Below, piece by piece: positions 12,922-25,962 of a stretch of DNA of 64,000 bases. This stretch comes from Carex sylvatica (Eukaryota; Streptophyta; Magnoliopsida; Poales; Cyperaceae), in assembly GCA_964058845.1 (NCBI GenBank), contig CAXKVR010000560.1:1-64000 (forward strand), in the 5' to 3' direction. Position numbers and translations under genes: made by a program. Within the stretch, counting starts at the first letter, position 1. Every line of letters starts with the position of its first letter. Below the pieces are notes generated by a model. It was given only the letters and a program-made list of their open reading frames with translations. It did no database searches and was not told the origin of the DNA.

Positions 12922-13184
12922 TAGGGCGTGCTTCAGAAGAGATGAGAGGAGGGGAGAGAAGAGGTGATCGACTGGATTGTCTGAAGAGTGTTTTCTTGCT
13001 TCACAAATTAAAATTTTGGAGGGGAGAGCCAAGGAAAGAGAACAGGAGAGAAGGAAAAACAAGGCACAAAATTAAATATAGTTCTCCTCTAATTTCTAGC
13101 CCTAATTTGAAGGATAGCTCCCTCTCTTACTCCTTTCATTCCCTTCCCCTTCTCTTCTATTTGAATTTTGTGAAGCACACCCTT
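12922..13184. mobile_element. Foldback element, TAGGGCGTGCTTC type
   Basis: The left end TAGGGCGTGCTTCA pairs with the right end TGAAGCACACCCTT. The inner arms are GA-rich on the left and CT-rich on the right and also pair. The ends resemble hAT-type TAGGG termini, but no 8-bp duplication is visible. The open frame inside is a chance one of low complexity. Confidence 0.55.
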
Positions 13185-13615
13185 ATATTAGTGACGTAGG
13201 TTGACAACTGAAAATATTATTTCCTTTATATTATAATCAAGCTATGGACAATCAAATATTCGAGGTGTGACATATAAAAGTTTACCTCAACCATTATGTA
13301 ATTATGTTACATTAACAATGCTAAAATCAAATAAGAAGAATCATAGGCTAAGTACAATTGATGATGACCATCGATCGTTTCTTTATTTTTTGAATTAATA
13401 GTGGTATATACCACTGATTTCATTTGAAATCATAGCATATTTGATTTAGTATCTAATTGGTACCAAAATCAAATGTAGCAAGTCTATACAGCTGTTCAAA
13501 ATAAAAACAAAAACAAAAAAAGAGACCAAAACAGCATAACATGCACATAGTTAAATAAAGCAACAACATAAGAAAAATACGAAAACATAAAAAAATGCAT
13601 AAAACTAAGTACTAC

Positions 13616-15010
13616 ATATCTAATAAGTCTTCATCATTCTCCTTTTCTCCAGACATTGGAGATGGAGGATTGCCAGCTCCAAAATCCTGCATATCCTCTA
13701 ATCTTTCCACTTGAAAAATAGACATTAGAAGGTTCACTACTTGAGTCAATTATGGACTTCTTACCTCTTCCTCCTGAATTTGATCTGGGAGAACCTTAAC
13801 ATCAGAAGGGAGTATTAGACTCAATTCTAAAAATGAATTATCTAATCGAGATTGACACTAAAACTGGTCAATGAAATAATTCTTGCACCAATAGATTTAA
13901 TTGGTAAAGGGTTAGCATCATTAAACAAATTCGATTTCTTTCCAACCAAATGGTCTATAAAATGGATCCTCTTAATAGCTCAACCAATAACATATTTTTT
14001 AAAGAAATATTTGCATCTAATACCCATAAATTCTCTACAGATGCACAAGTAAATGTAAACTTATTATAATCGGCAATCCAATTCCATATTAACCTAATGT
14101 AAGAACAATGTATAAAAAGATGTTCAGTATTTTCAAGTTGATCAAAAAAAACACAAGAAATATCACATTGCCAATCTTTGGTAGCTAAATTAATTTTGAT
14201 TAAGATTTTATCCATCCTAACTAACCATAAAAATATTTTAATTTTCAAAGGAACATGTCATTTCCAAATAGAATTATACTCCTTATTTGGAATACCCTCA
14301 TATTCAAGCAATTGATAAAAAGAATGTATAGTAAAGTTATCAGCTTTGGACCATCTCCAAATCAATCTATCTTCTAACTGATCAGATAAAGTGAAATGCT
14401 AAAATCTAAACTGTAAAGCTTGTCATTCTTCTAAACAGACACCAGTCAACTATCTTTTGAAAGACAATTGAAGAGTAGAACTAACAAAAGCCTCTGCAAC
14501 TGAAATAAATCTATTAGATACTATAGAAAATAAGTGCAGATATTGATGTTATAAAGCATGCTCAGAACACCATCTATCTAACCAGAAAGAGGTAGTTTGA
14601 CCATTACCTATTTCTTTTTTTAATCCTAAATTAATAACTGGAATATCCTTAAGAATTGATCTCTAGAAGGGAGAGCAAATTGTAGGAGTAGTTCTTGTCC
14701 TATATTTACTTTGAATAATATCCTTCCATTTACCATGTACTGTATTATCTAAAAATTTAATCCATCACTTAGCCAATAAATTTTTATTCATAAGTTTTAA
14801 ATCTAAAATTTTCAAATCACCTTGACTTTTACTCTTACAAACTATTCTCCATTCCACTAAATGAAATTTTCTTCTTATAGAATTACCCCTATGCCACAAG
14901 AATTTTCTCCTAGTATTATCTATTTTATGTCTTACTTTTACGGGTAATCTATAAATAAATAGCCAATATAACGGAATAGCTAAAAGGATAGAATTGAGAA
15001 GAGTAATTGA
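13616..15010 (-). pseudogene. LINE reverse transcriptase 3' part with zinc-binding domain
   Basis: The minus strand encodes the C-terminal half of a plant LINE (L1-like) ORF2. From 15010 down to about 14760 a frame matches the conserved block after the catalytic RT palm: a LP-V---IDNTRRKFLWHRG stretch, then HLVEWRIVCKSKSQGDLKILDL and a leucine-rich LMNKNLLAK. About 14250-13955 encodes the zf-RVT zinc-binding domain (KIFLWLVRMDK, then C, HLFIHC, W). Stops and frameshifts interrupt it. The catalytic palm, the endonuclease and ORF1 are missing, so it is a 5'-truncated, decayed copy. No poly(A) tail was identified at the low-coordinate end. Confidence 0.8.
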
Positions 15011-15204
15011 TCGTTTCTTTATGATAAGATAAAAAAGAAAAACTCAAAATAGACATTTAAAAAAACATGGTTGTCGGGGTTAAGAGAAATATTTATTATT
15101 TAAATGGAAAGAGTGTTGTTCTATCATTTTGGTAGAACAATGTTTCGTATTCTAACCTACCTGGCAAAAAATTTAGTTGAATAAAACTTCTACTACTATG
15201 CCTC

Positions 15205-15385
15205 TGTATTAATGGTTTAAATAGCGTTTATTGCATCATAGTGAAATGGCCGAAAAAAAGACATTATTGTCATATTACGCTGCTATAGTGTGCTATAGCG
15301 TTGATAATGCTGATAGCACCATAGATTTTATAATCCAAAAATACTATAATATTACTGTAGCACCGCGTTTTATTTAAAACTCTAC
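15205..15385. repeat. Degenerate copy of the AAATAGCG hAT-like family
   Basis: The left end reads ATGGTTTAAATAGCG and the right end CGTTTTATTTAAAACTC, with several ctatagcg motifs between. Compare the clean copies at 18817-19417 and 61424-61581. The flanking octamers match poorly. Confidence 0.45.
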
Positions 15386-15520
15386 TATGTATGCTACCAA
15401 AATAGCATAACAAAATAGCAATCTAAAAAGACATAAAAATGCAAAATAGTGGCGGAATAGAGTCAAAGAGAAACACTTATTTTCCTTGCTCAATAAATTT
15501 TTAAAATACACGTATATTTA

Positions 15521-16601
15521 TAGAGGTGAATAACGGGCGGATCAATGATATTTTACTAAAATTTGAATTCAATCTGATTATACTGGGTTAAAAAAATTCT
15601 TTATTTGACCCACCCATAACCCAACCCAACCCATCTATTTTTCTATATACGAGTTATTACGAGTTATGCGGATTAGATGGGTTAAACGGATTATAATTTT
15701 GATCAAAAATCTATCATGTATCTTTTTACTATTTTTATTAAAACTAGGTACAAATAAAAGTGACAAACATAAATAAAATAGAAATAATTTAGCATATAAC
15801 ATCCATAATAAAATAAAAAAACATATCCAGAATGTAACATCCTAAAAAAAAAAGACAGCGACATATAACAATCACATATAAAATTCATGAAATAAAAAAA
15901 ACATAACAATTCAAATTCAAATTAAACTTAAAACTCTTAAATATCCTCAAACTGGGTAGAAATAAAGAGATGCCTAATGGATTTAATGCAAGATGAACTG
16001 ATGAAATGCAATAACAGACATACATCTGACAAAGCAATAAATAAAATCAAAAGATGAAATTTTAGTAAGTGACCTTGACATTCTGAAAAAAACATAATGC
16101 ATTAGCTTAACAAAATCTAGATCAATGAAGAGGAAAAAATATAAAAGAAAGAAATGAAGCTAAATTCATGGCATCCCTAGTTGCCAGCTATTATTTCCAA
16201 TTAATGACCCTATCTTTTATGACAAACAACATACTCCAGAGAGCAAAACAAATCTTTGACGTCTATTTTCATAAATAACAAAATAAGGCCAAATCATGAT
16301 TAAGTTTTACACTTAAAATTCTTAAAACTCTTAAATATCTTCATATTGGATAGAAATAAAGAGCGCTTTATACGTGAGGGGAGGAGTAAATAGAAAAAGA
16401 AGTTATGTAAAAATGTAGAAACGTAGATTTAAGGTCGGGTCCGGGTATAAACGGGTTATTAAGAGCAAATCTATGACCCGACTCAGAGTAACAGGTTTGT
16501 CAAAATTCAACCTGTATTCGACCCAGTAACATCTCAATCCGGTAAAATACGGGTCGGGTCAGACGGATCGGGTGGGTTGACAGTATTTTTGTACACCCCT
16601 A
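15521..16601. mobile_element. Non-autonomous hAT-type element, TAGRGGTG ends
   Basis: The left end is TAGAGGTG and the right end CACCCCTA. They are flanked by TATATTTA (15513-15520) and TCTATTTA (16602-16609), an 8-bp duplication with one mismatch. Subterminal GGGTCGGGT / AACCCAACCC stretches occur on both sides. No transposase-like frame is seen in its 1.08 kb. Confidence 0.75.
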
Positions 16602-17321
16602 TCTATTTATATATTTGCTCAAAATAATTTATAAAAATATACTTAAAATCAGATTTTTAAATAGCTAGCTATAGCTACGTAATAGCTGCATTATAGTTTT
16701 TTTGGACCTCAAAACTATAAATCTATTAATCGCTTTTCTTTTATAATGATTCTAAATAGCTAGCTATAGTTGCGCTGTAACATTTTCGGACCTCTTACTT
16801 AAAATATAAAAAATTATGTTTAATTCTAATATTTTCTCAATATATATTTTTATTTCTATGCTTTCATAAGAAATATATAAAACATAATATAAAAAAATTA
16901 TAAAATTACTGACCACCCCCATCTAAAAATAAATAAATAAATAACAAAATAAGAAGTATGGTGATGGGCGCACACCTAACCACCTTGTGGTGATTCGTGT
17001 GGTCGTTACAAATAATTTAAAGTCATAATCTAATGCGTTCCCAATATGCACGTCCAACACCTTTTTCAATTCTTTCAAGACAATAACTTATCAACCATGT
17101 TAGATTGTGTTTATAAAAAAAAGTGCACTTGTGAAAATAAATCCAACATGCTATATTTTTTTTTAATATACAACAATTACATATTACAATATATAGTTAA
17201 ATCTTACAAACACGTTGTTTTATGTGTATACTGCAACTTAGTTTTATGTTTTTTTTTTTAATTTAGATATTAATGTTTAGTTTCTATATGTATTATGATT
17301 CAAGAATTTTTTTAAAATAGC

Positions 17322-17533
17322 ATCAAATTTAAATATTTCAACAAAACAAGTACGCTGGATTTGATTTTTATGAAAAAAGTTCTACTGATCCTGTGAATCG
17401 GTGGAGGCAAAAACTTTTTTGCTCCAACACTTGCTGCTGGCATATTAAACTATCTCCATCACAGGATTGGTGGAGCTATTTTCATAAAAACCAAATCTAG
17501 TATAATTATTTTGTTGAAATATTTAAATTTGAT
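17322..17533. mobile_element. Foldback MITE, about 212 bp
   Basis: The arms begin ATCAAATTTAAATATTTCA on the left and end with the complement on the right. Pairing continues for about 55 bp with some mismatches. It has no coding capacity, and its superfamily is unassigned. Confidence 0.75.
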
Positions 17534-17579
17534 TATATTTATAAAAAAAAAAAATCATGATTCTCAGCCAAAAACCATG

Positions 17580-17885
17580 ATGAAGGATTTAGCGAATTCA
17601 ACCACATGAACTGCTACAGCGCCAGTGCCACACAGAAAAGATATTAAATTTTAAAACAAAACTGCAGTTCTGGGGCCAAGAGGCAAGAACCAGTGGCCAT
17701 GGGCTTTGATCGAAATATTCGGATCATGTCGCACGTGCGAGTGGCAAAACGGCACGAATTCCTACAGAAAGGGCTGGGGAATACACATGTGCCCCTATGG
17801 GCTCCAATTAGTCTGGGCCTGGCCCACCCATGTTCCCACGTGAAACAATAACAGCTGGGACCCATTCTTTCACCCCTGTAATTTG
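17580..17885. promoter_or_regulatory. GC-richer island with G-box and TGGGCC motifs, orphan
   Basis: This short stretch is clearly less AT-rich than its surroundings. It holds GCACGTGC near 17732, CACGTGAAAC near 17838 and TGGGCC/GGCCCA near 17815-17825, motifs common in plant promoters. No exon follows on either strand within reach, so it may be an orphan promoter or a captured fragment. The open frame on its minus strand matches nothing I know. Confidence 0.25.
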
Positions 17886-18545
17886 AATTTCCTTTATTGA
17901 ATAACATAGAAATCAAAAGCCTTAAAAAAATATTGAAATGATATATTTTTGAGACAAAAACTTTTTTTTGTTTAATTATTGAAATTGTAATATTGACATT
18001 GATCTTTGTTTTCTTTCAGTTTGTAAACATTGATTGTTACAGTCAAATAAATATATCATGATGGGATTAGTCATCAGTATATCAGCTTCTAATAAAATAT
18101 TGTGCGAGAAAGGACCTGTTCAACGGAACACCTGTAATTCTCTGAATGATGCATTCACAGGTTGTGTTTGACAAGGCCCATACATAGTAAAACATTCGTA
18201 AAACAAAGAATTTCTAATGTTGCAATCATTTTGAAATATTCTTCGTTAAATTCATTATTATACTCTAAATGCCATCTGAATTTCTAATGTTGTAATCATT
18301 ACACAAATTCGTCTAATTTGATTGACAGTTCTTAAATAAGTGTTTAACTTCCATCTTGAGAGGTTGATCTTAGCAATAATCTAATTCAATTAAAATTTAC
18401 TTGTCCACTTAATAGGTTAAAAAGAAGAATTCAATTAGCTAAACAAGTTTAAATTTATACCCAAACAATAAAGGAGTTGACATTTCTCTTCTTTTTTAAT
18501 TCATTTCCAACTATTTTTATCGAGCCTCTAAAGCCAACTCTGTAG

Positions 18546-19434
18546 TAAGGGTACACAAAAAGCTCGTAACTTGTGATTCAATTGAGTTCAATTCGAAAAA
18601 AAGAACAGTTCGAAACTAATCAAACCAGCTCAGTTCTGAAACAAATCAAATCCATTCGGTTCAAAATTAGTTCGAATCAAACTCGAACCGAGTCTAACTC
18701 AACTCAAAACTCTTCTTTTTAGTTCAAAACTCTCCTTCAATTTGAAACAGTTCGATTCAAAATTGATTTGAACTCAAACTCGAACTGAGTTGAGTTGGAT
18801 TCGGTTCAATTTGTTTCAAGGTTCTAAATAGCGTTTATAGCAGTATCGAGAAGACGAAAAAAAAAAGCTTTAGCGAATAGCGGAGCTATAGCGAAAGCTA
18901 TTATAAAAAGCATTTTTTTATTTCAAAAATTATATTTTATATTTCTATTAATAGTAAAAATGTCTCACCAAGAAAAAAAAATACTAAATTAATTAAGAAG
19001 TTCTAATATTCATATTAAACCAATACAAAATTCAAATTGTCATTCAAAATATCCCTAATTCAAAAATTATCGATATATTTTACATTCAAAATATACCACT
19101 ACCATATATTAATGCATAATACAAAATTTAATTGATATAGCAGTATAGCCCGCACATATTTCATTGTATTGATATAGCTTGATAAAGTAAAAAAAACCAA
19201 TCTAGACATTAAGACTCGTTAAAATTGCAAAATCATGTTTTCAGGAAAAAAAAAAAAAATTTGCAAAATCATAACCCATAGCGGACTGCTATTGTCGCTA
19301 CACGCTATAACGGACCGCTATTACCACTATAGCGACTGTAGCTTGATTAGCATAGTTTTAGCCCTAACTTAGCTTTCTGAATCCAAAACCACTATAGCTG
19401 GCTATTTAAAAGCTTTGATTTGTTTGCAGCCCTA
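18546..19434. mobile_element. hAT-like element (TAGGGCTGCAAAC type), host of a nested hAT
   Basis: The left end TAAGGGTACACAAA and the right end TTTGCAGCCCTA match the plant hAT-like terminus TAGGGCTGCAAAC. The left half is made of repeated TTCGAACTC-like words. The element is interrupted at 18817-19417 by another hAT-like element. The outer flanks share only the tail CTGTAG, so the target duplication is not convincing. Confidence 0.5.
18817..19417. mobile_element. Non-autonomous hAT element with perfect 8-bp duplication
   Basis: The ends are CAAGGTTCTAAATAGCG and, at the right, CTATTTAAAAGCTTTG. ATTTGTTT flanks both sides exactly (18809-18816, 19418-19425), diagnostic of hAT transposition. 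The 601-bp interior has clustered ctatagc motifs at both ends and no coding capacity. It sits inside the hAT-like element of 18546-19434. Confidence 0.85.
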
Positions 19435-19832
19435 CTTACTGTAGTCTGTAGCGACCAAAATATTTTCCTTAAATAGTTATATTTACTAATTGCTTTTAGC
19501 AGTGAAGTCATGTTAGAGAGCATTTCATAAAATTTCCAAGTCCCTAACCTCGTTTTTCCAAGTTGTTCAACTAATACTACCTCATATTACATGATTGAAT
19601 CAATAAGTCCAAACACAACACACGAAAATAAAGTGAAAAGAAAATTGTGAAATTTACATTCAACCTATCACTACCAACAGAATCAACTCAGGTGACTTTG
19701 TGAAAAATGAAATATAGTACAACTGGACTGGTATAACAAACTAGTAAAAGTTGTTAAACCATTCACACTGGCTCCCTACAAATTAAAGTCAAATAATATT
19801 AACTTTTTTTATTCGGGTCTTGTGACTTTGAT

Positions 19833-22800
19833 TTAACACCTGATCTCGTATGAACCAGCTCTAGTAATATAGCGGACCCACTCGACTGTGTTGTACCCAC
19901 TCTTCTCCCATACCTGGTAGATGAACAGAATATTATAATAGGTTAAAGAACAGAAATATAACTCAACAAAATGAGATTAACTGGTTAATAATGATTTATA
20001 TTTACCTTTAGAAACCTGACGCGAAGTCCTGATGCAGTGAACATTGGCACCTAAGACAAATTTGTTTTCATAAAAAAGGTGTTAATGGAAACTGTTTCCA
20101 AAGGATAAGAAATAGAAAGGTCAGTTAAAGAGTACTTTCTGTTTCTTTTCAATAAAATGAACCAGTAAAATAAGACAAATATAGTCCGTCCTAACCAAAA
20201 TTTTCAGTATTGAAATACAATACAAAAATGTGACAGTAATTAATAAAACAATTTACCTGAAATTCCATTTGAATAGGTGGGCGGGGGGCAGATTTCTTCT
20301 CAACCATGGTTGATATCAACTCCACTTCTGCACTCATTGTTGCCTCAGTCTGTCCTGGGAACTTTCTTATCCTGCAAATTTTTAATTAATTATTGTTAAT
20401 ACTATTATTAATTGGTACCAACAAGTTGCAAAACCAAATGGCACTGTACCAGTATGGTACCAGCCAGTTAACAGCCCTGCCTTTTCTCTCTTGTGCAATT
20501 TAAAGCAGCAAATTCTATCAAATATTAAGGACTGGAAACAAGGAGATTCCAAGAAATTGAAGAACCAAACAGGAAAAACATCCAGTTGTGGGCCATTTGA
20601 GCAATACAGTTCTTTCCATAATTGTACTCAGTGCCAAAAATTAGGTTAAGGTGAAAAAGATGTAAGCGTAGGGGCAATAAATATCTTTTAAATAAAGACT
20701 GAAGCAGAGAGCTTACTTCCAGACAATGGAATCAATAGATGCATTGTACTTTGCTTTACCAGATGTTACATGAAAGCTGGTCTTAGCTGTCTGCTTAGGC
20801 ACTGGTACTTTAACCACAACACCAAGTGCAAAAATCTTAGCACCAAACACACTTTTCACCTGTGAGTAATCAGAGTTTATAAAATGTTAACCGTGCAAGA
20901 ACTTACTGGTCCTACCAAAATAGAAAGAACCAGTATTGTGCTAGTGCAATTATATAAAAAATTTAAGACTTCTTATGCATTGTCAGTATAATACCAACTG
21001 GAAATGAAACTATACTTTGATAACGAAAAAAAAAAATGAGGTGGCTTATTAACCTTAACATTAACCTCCAGGCGGGTCCTACCCAGCTCCTTGATGGTTG
21101 GTAAGACTCTGAAGGGGAGATTCACACCTTCAGTAATACGATACCTAAAAATAAAGATAAAAAAATTCAAGCGACAAACCAGAAGAGAAAGATTTAATGA
21201 TTGCAAAGAAGGAAACGATGAATTACTTCATTAGCTCAAATTCACCATCAGGGGGCACAAAGCTGACGGTCTTCTCTGTGTTGAATCTAGTAAGGTTTAC
21301 GCACTGGTGAAATGTGACATCATCAAGTTCTATGGTCTTCCCACTGAAAAATAGACATAATAAATTAAGATATCGTCAGATTAACCAAATTTTATCAGTA
21401 GCATAAAAAAATATCAGAATTTCACCCATATCATCGATTTCGGGAAATTTTGTTTTATACCACAACTGCTGAATTATTCAGCATTGAAATCTGCATTATC
21501 ATCTTTCGAAAAACTGGTCTCATAACACAGATTTCAACCACTGAATAATTAAGTGGTTGTGGAAAAAAAAATTGTCCGAAATCGATGGTATTTGTTCAAT
21601 TCTTTTTTTTTTTTTTGGCAGATTAATGATCCAGCTGTCTTTAGGAAAGAATAATGGTGCAACTATTTATAATAAAATTTCATAATCTTTAGGAAGTCTC
21701 ATTGCAATATTGCATTAATATAATTTTCTATATTTGAGTTGGACTTTTTCAAAATCTGTCAAAGTATAATTTGAGAGTTTGTGCCACAAATTCAACCAGT
21801 GACTACCCTAACTTGTTTCTTCCACATTACCTACAAAAATAGAATAATCAAATTCACAATTGACTAACAACAGGGAAGGAAAGAACCTCTTTACAGGTCT
21901 GGACTTCATCTGGGATTCCTTTTCGAGGCCAATTTTGTCATTTAATCCTAGCTTTAAATCAGGCATTCCGGAGAGAAAGCACTTCATTAGAACCTTTCCT
22001 GTGACATCACACCTCAGCACACTACCTGTTGAAATAATCAAATATTATTTCTAAACATTAACGTACCAGAGAAGCATGTACCAGTACACATGTCTGCACG
22101 AAACCATAACCAACTGTACTTTCGGTGGTCATTATTCTTTTTTAATTACAAGTTGTAGTTTATATTGTAACTCCTTTACTTTATCCAAGTTCACCACACA
22201 ACACACACTTACCTGGTACAACTATCAAGCTGCAACATATATGCTGCCAGCATGTGCTGACTGCATTCCGTTAATATAGAATTAAAGAAAAAATATAGAT
22301 AAGCACTCAATATTCTATTTAACCGAAAATTGTACCTTTTGATGACATAAGAAGATTTACGCTCTCCACAATGTCCAAGAAAACCTGACAAAATCATTCC
22401 TATTAGTTTTTAGAGCTGTTTTTCCCTCAAAGATACTCTTAATTTAAAAACACATAAAAAAAAATACCTCATTTTTCTTGTAAAAAAGACCTTCGCGCCT
22501 CCAGCCAACAGCACCAGTGACTTGCAGAGTTGCATTGGGTACTGCTCTTTCTGATGGCTGCAGATACCAAAACAAAGTGCTTTCAAAAACCCACATGTGA
22601 CAACTGATAAGACATGGATCTTATAGAAATGGTTGAAAAAACAAATATCAAATGTGTTCTGTGCACCTACAAACCTTAGAGGAAAAGGGGGAACGAACTC
22701 CTTCCTGAGTGATGTAAAGCTTTAGAATTTCAGGGGAAAGATTCTGTGGGTACCCAAAATCCATAATTTCTGTCATCAAAAAGAAATTAAATTTATAACG

Positions 22801-24690
22801 GGTTATGGAAAATAAATTGCAAACTATAAGATTTTAATAATTATCTTCAATAAGAATGAAGATGTTGTTAAGTAAGACTTCATCATTGGTTAGCAACATA
22901 AAAGAGATAGGAGGGTAGTTTCTATTTTAGCAGGGCAGACACACCTCATGCTTCCAAGCAGTATAGAATATTTTATATATTTTGCAGGGTTATGCATGGC
23001 ATTTCTTGCACTTCTTCTAATAAGATAAAGGAACAAATGTACACCCAAGTTTCAGTTGACCAATGAGAATGCCAAAAAGGCCAGCTATCACCTCCATAAT
23101 GGTAACGGGTAGTACCAAAATGGCACCAAACACTGGTATTCTTGGCATTGGCTCCTTTAGAAGAACAGTAAAAAAGAAATTCTTACCATCAAGGAGTTCA
23201 TAGATCAGAACGAAGTTGTTTCTGATTGCATCTTCATCAAAGGCCCCACCAAAGTAAGATTTAAATAGCACAACAGCCTGTAAATTGCCAAATTAAAGGC
23301 AATTAAAAGAGTCTTCCGTGATCACCTAATTTGTAAACAACCTCATAGGAATAATTTCAATGTACCCCACAAATAATTGAAAGTACCACAACTTCTCTTT
23401 TTCTCCTATTCATTGACGAGAATTTGTGAAGGAGCAGTTTGTGCACATGCCTAAGAATTAAGTTGGAAAGCGATAGAGCAATAATTCCATAGTAAACTAG
23501 GGCGGCATACAACACAAGTCACGCATGCTACTTTTTAAGAGTGTATATGCAGCCTTTCAATTTTATAGGGGATACATGAAATTGTCTCTGCTTTAAAAGA
23601 ACTAAAAGTACTTCCAGATAATTATTTTTACCTCAACAACAAATTTTAAAGCACAAGCAACATTGGCATTGGAGCTAACAACAATTACAATGTATACATT
23701 GCTGATACGCATGTAAAGGAAAGAACAGCCTCCAATCTGACGCACTGGGCAGGTTCCCATTTCCTTTGTTTGCATGATGTGCGTCCTAAATGCATCCACC
23801 ATGTTTCCCCTTCAGAAAAGAGTATAAAAAAAGGTAAATAAAATGAAATGAAGCCATTCTGTATCAGATATATGAAACCACCACTAAAGCTACAGAATAC
23901 ATACAGATGCAAAAAGGATTGCAAATTGAGCTTAGTTAGCAAAACCTGAAGACCAGATAATAAATTAACCTATCTAATTATCAGATAGAGCAAATTGGTA
24001 TACGTGTAAGAGCAATTACTGGTATCAACCAAACAGTAGCCTACCACTACTGGTACTAATAGTTACCATGATCAGCAACAGTGTATGCTTGACCATAGAA
24101 ATGAAGTACCCAGGTGTTCATAGCTGATGATTATCCTGATGCAAGCTTTTAGTTGCAAGGGTCAAGATGTACTGTCCCAAACCAAAAATTAGGCAACATC
24201 AGCAATCAGACAGAAAGAAAGTGTATCAGTAACTCCATTGGTATCATCACACATGTAATTCCAGAGCCATTACTAGGAATTCCCAACAGTACCTACTTTA
24301 TCACTAGTGTTATAGTGCAAAACATGACCACCACCAGCGCAAGCTGGTTATACAAATGGAGTTTCCTTACTGTCAGCTATTGGTTATTATCATGGCCAGC
24401 TTTAACTTAATTGCTCTTGTACATCCAAAAATCCATTCAAATTTGGTTCATATATAATTGCTACGAGTTCATCTCAATTTGAACAATTCAATCTTATGCA
24501 ATACAAGGATATCGATAGAATCAATATAAAGGTTATTATTTGAAGCAAAACAACAATGTTCCAACAAATAAAGTTAATCTCCAGAAGCATGAGGGAAAAT
24601 GTGGTACCCGACATCGTCACGGTAGAGGCGGTTAATGAGCACATCCCCACGAAGATTCAAAAAGTATATCGCCGATGCGGCTACTGGCAT
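19833..24690 (-). CDS. AP2M: AP-2 complex subunit mu, complete
   Basis: This is the medium (mu) subunit of the AP-2 clathrin adaptor, which binds tyrosine-based sorting signals and phosphoinositides at the plasma membrane in endocytosis. Exons, in order of translation: 24608-24690, 23632-23809, 23187-23277, 22675-22769, 22468-22557, 22336-22384, 22025-21887, 21343-21227, 21144-21054, 20859-20717, 20371-20257, 20050-20006 and 19913-19833. All have GT-AG borders and consistent phases, and they sum to 1317 nt, 438 codons plus TAA, the length of the Arabidopsis protein. The N-terminal longin-like domain starts [20 protein letters not shown]. The mu-homology domain includes GNVLRCDV-type sequence (here [20 protein letters not shown]), [15 protein letters not shown] and the C-terminus [14 protein letters not shown]. 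No internal stop or frameshift is seen, so it is probably functional. Intron 7 holds a foldback MITE. Confidence 0.97.
21425..21592. mobile_element. Foldback MITE in an AP2M intron
   Basis: Arms of about 65 bp pair: left ATCATCGATTTCGG...CCACAACT-CTGAATTATTCAG and right CTGAATAATT...GTTGTGG...CCGAAATCGATGGT. It lies between the exons at 21343 and 21887, so it is transcribed with AP2M and could form a hairpin in the pre-mRNA. Its own coding capacity is nil. Confidence 0.75.
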
Positions 24691-25962
24691 CTCTCCCCCT
24701 CGTTTGATTCAAATCAGTAGGATATACTATGTTTTCCTTTTATTTTTCCCAGATCTAAGAAAAGGTTGTTTGTCGAAGCTCCGACAAGTTGGTGAAGATA
24801 GAAGGAATGTCTGATTGAAACACCTGTAGCGGTAAGATTGTCTGTTTCTCTCTCTCACTTTCCCACTAAAGTAACTCAAATAATAAGTTTATATCAGAAC
24901 CGTCAGATCTGTTATTACACGAATATTGAAGGGGACCGGGCTTTCCTCCTCGGGTTGATTAGCCAAGATTCTGATTGGACGGTTTTGATCTAAACTGAAA
25001 TTTTGGGTTGCTTCAGTGAATCGTTAGCAATATCTATGGGAATGACATCCGTAGACCGTGGTGAATGTCAAATGTTCCACATGTCAGTAGATGGTCATCC
25101 CTTAGACCAGGTCCTTTTAATATATTTATTTCATTTATGTTCTTTGTCGAGAGGTGATCCATTTTATTTTATTTTTTGATGAAACAATGGACGAGCATCT
25201 TACGTTCTTTAATCGTAAAAATTAAATTTATATGTCATATTATTAACTTAACAATTTTATAATGTTAATTTCAAATTATCTTCGTATCAGCAGTTTTAAT
25301 TTCACTTATATTTAAAAAAAAAATCTAAAATTAACAAAGAAAGCAGAGATAAATCACTAAATGCAAAATAATCACAAAAAATTATGTGACACATTCAAAC
25401 AAATTGCTAATTCAATTCAGTCAGATTGTTAAATTAACAAAGTTAATATTGTCGCATCAAAAATTTAACCCATGCAATATGACAAGTGCATGGGTACCAC
25501 ATACAAATGAGTATTTTTTTTTTTTCTCATGCAGATAATCCAAATTATAGTAGTGGATGCTCTTAATGTAGGAATTTGTTCCATCAATTAAATAAATCAA
25601 ATAAATATAAATGATCATTAGTGATTCAATCAGCTGACATTTATTAGATGAGAAAGTTTTCTAATAAAAATATTATTATTGTAATTCTATAACTACTAAT
25701 GATACCTTAATAATAATTTATAATAGGTCAAACCCAAAATATTCCCTCCCCCTCTTTACATTTAATATGCTTACTACAAAGTTTAAGTCATTATATTTCT
25801 ATTTTTAGTATATCTGTCTAGTTTACAAAAATCATATCATTTGCTCTTTCGATTATTTTATTTGATTCATAAAAAATTTAAATTCACGACTTAAATTATT
25901 TCAATTATTCTAGGTGAAGTTCATTTATTCTTTTAATGGTTTCTTAGTATATCTGTCTACTG
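24691..25962. other. AP2M 5' flank and AT-rich spacer
   Basis: The first few hundred bases (24691 to about 25100) are less AT-rich and should hold the AP2M 5' leader and promoter, since AP2M reads leftward from 24690. I could not place a TATA box or a leader intron with confidence. From about 25130 on I see only AT-rich spacer. Confidence 0.4.

Noticed and set aside
13852..14052. Plus-strand ORF in the LINE region
   Set aside because: The minus strand carries the zf-RVT and RT motifs; the plus frame is a shadow.
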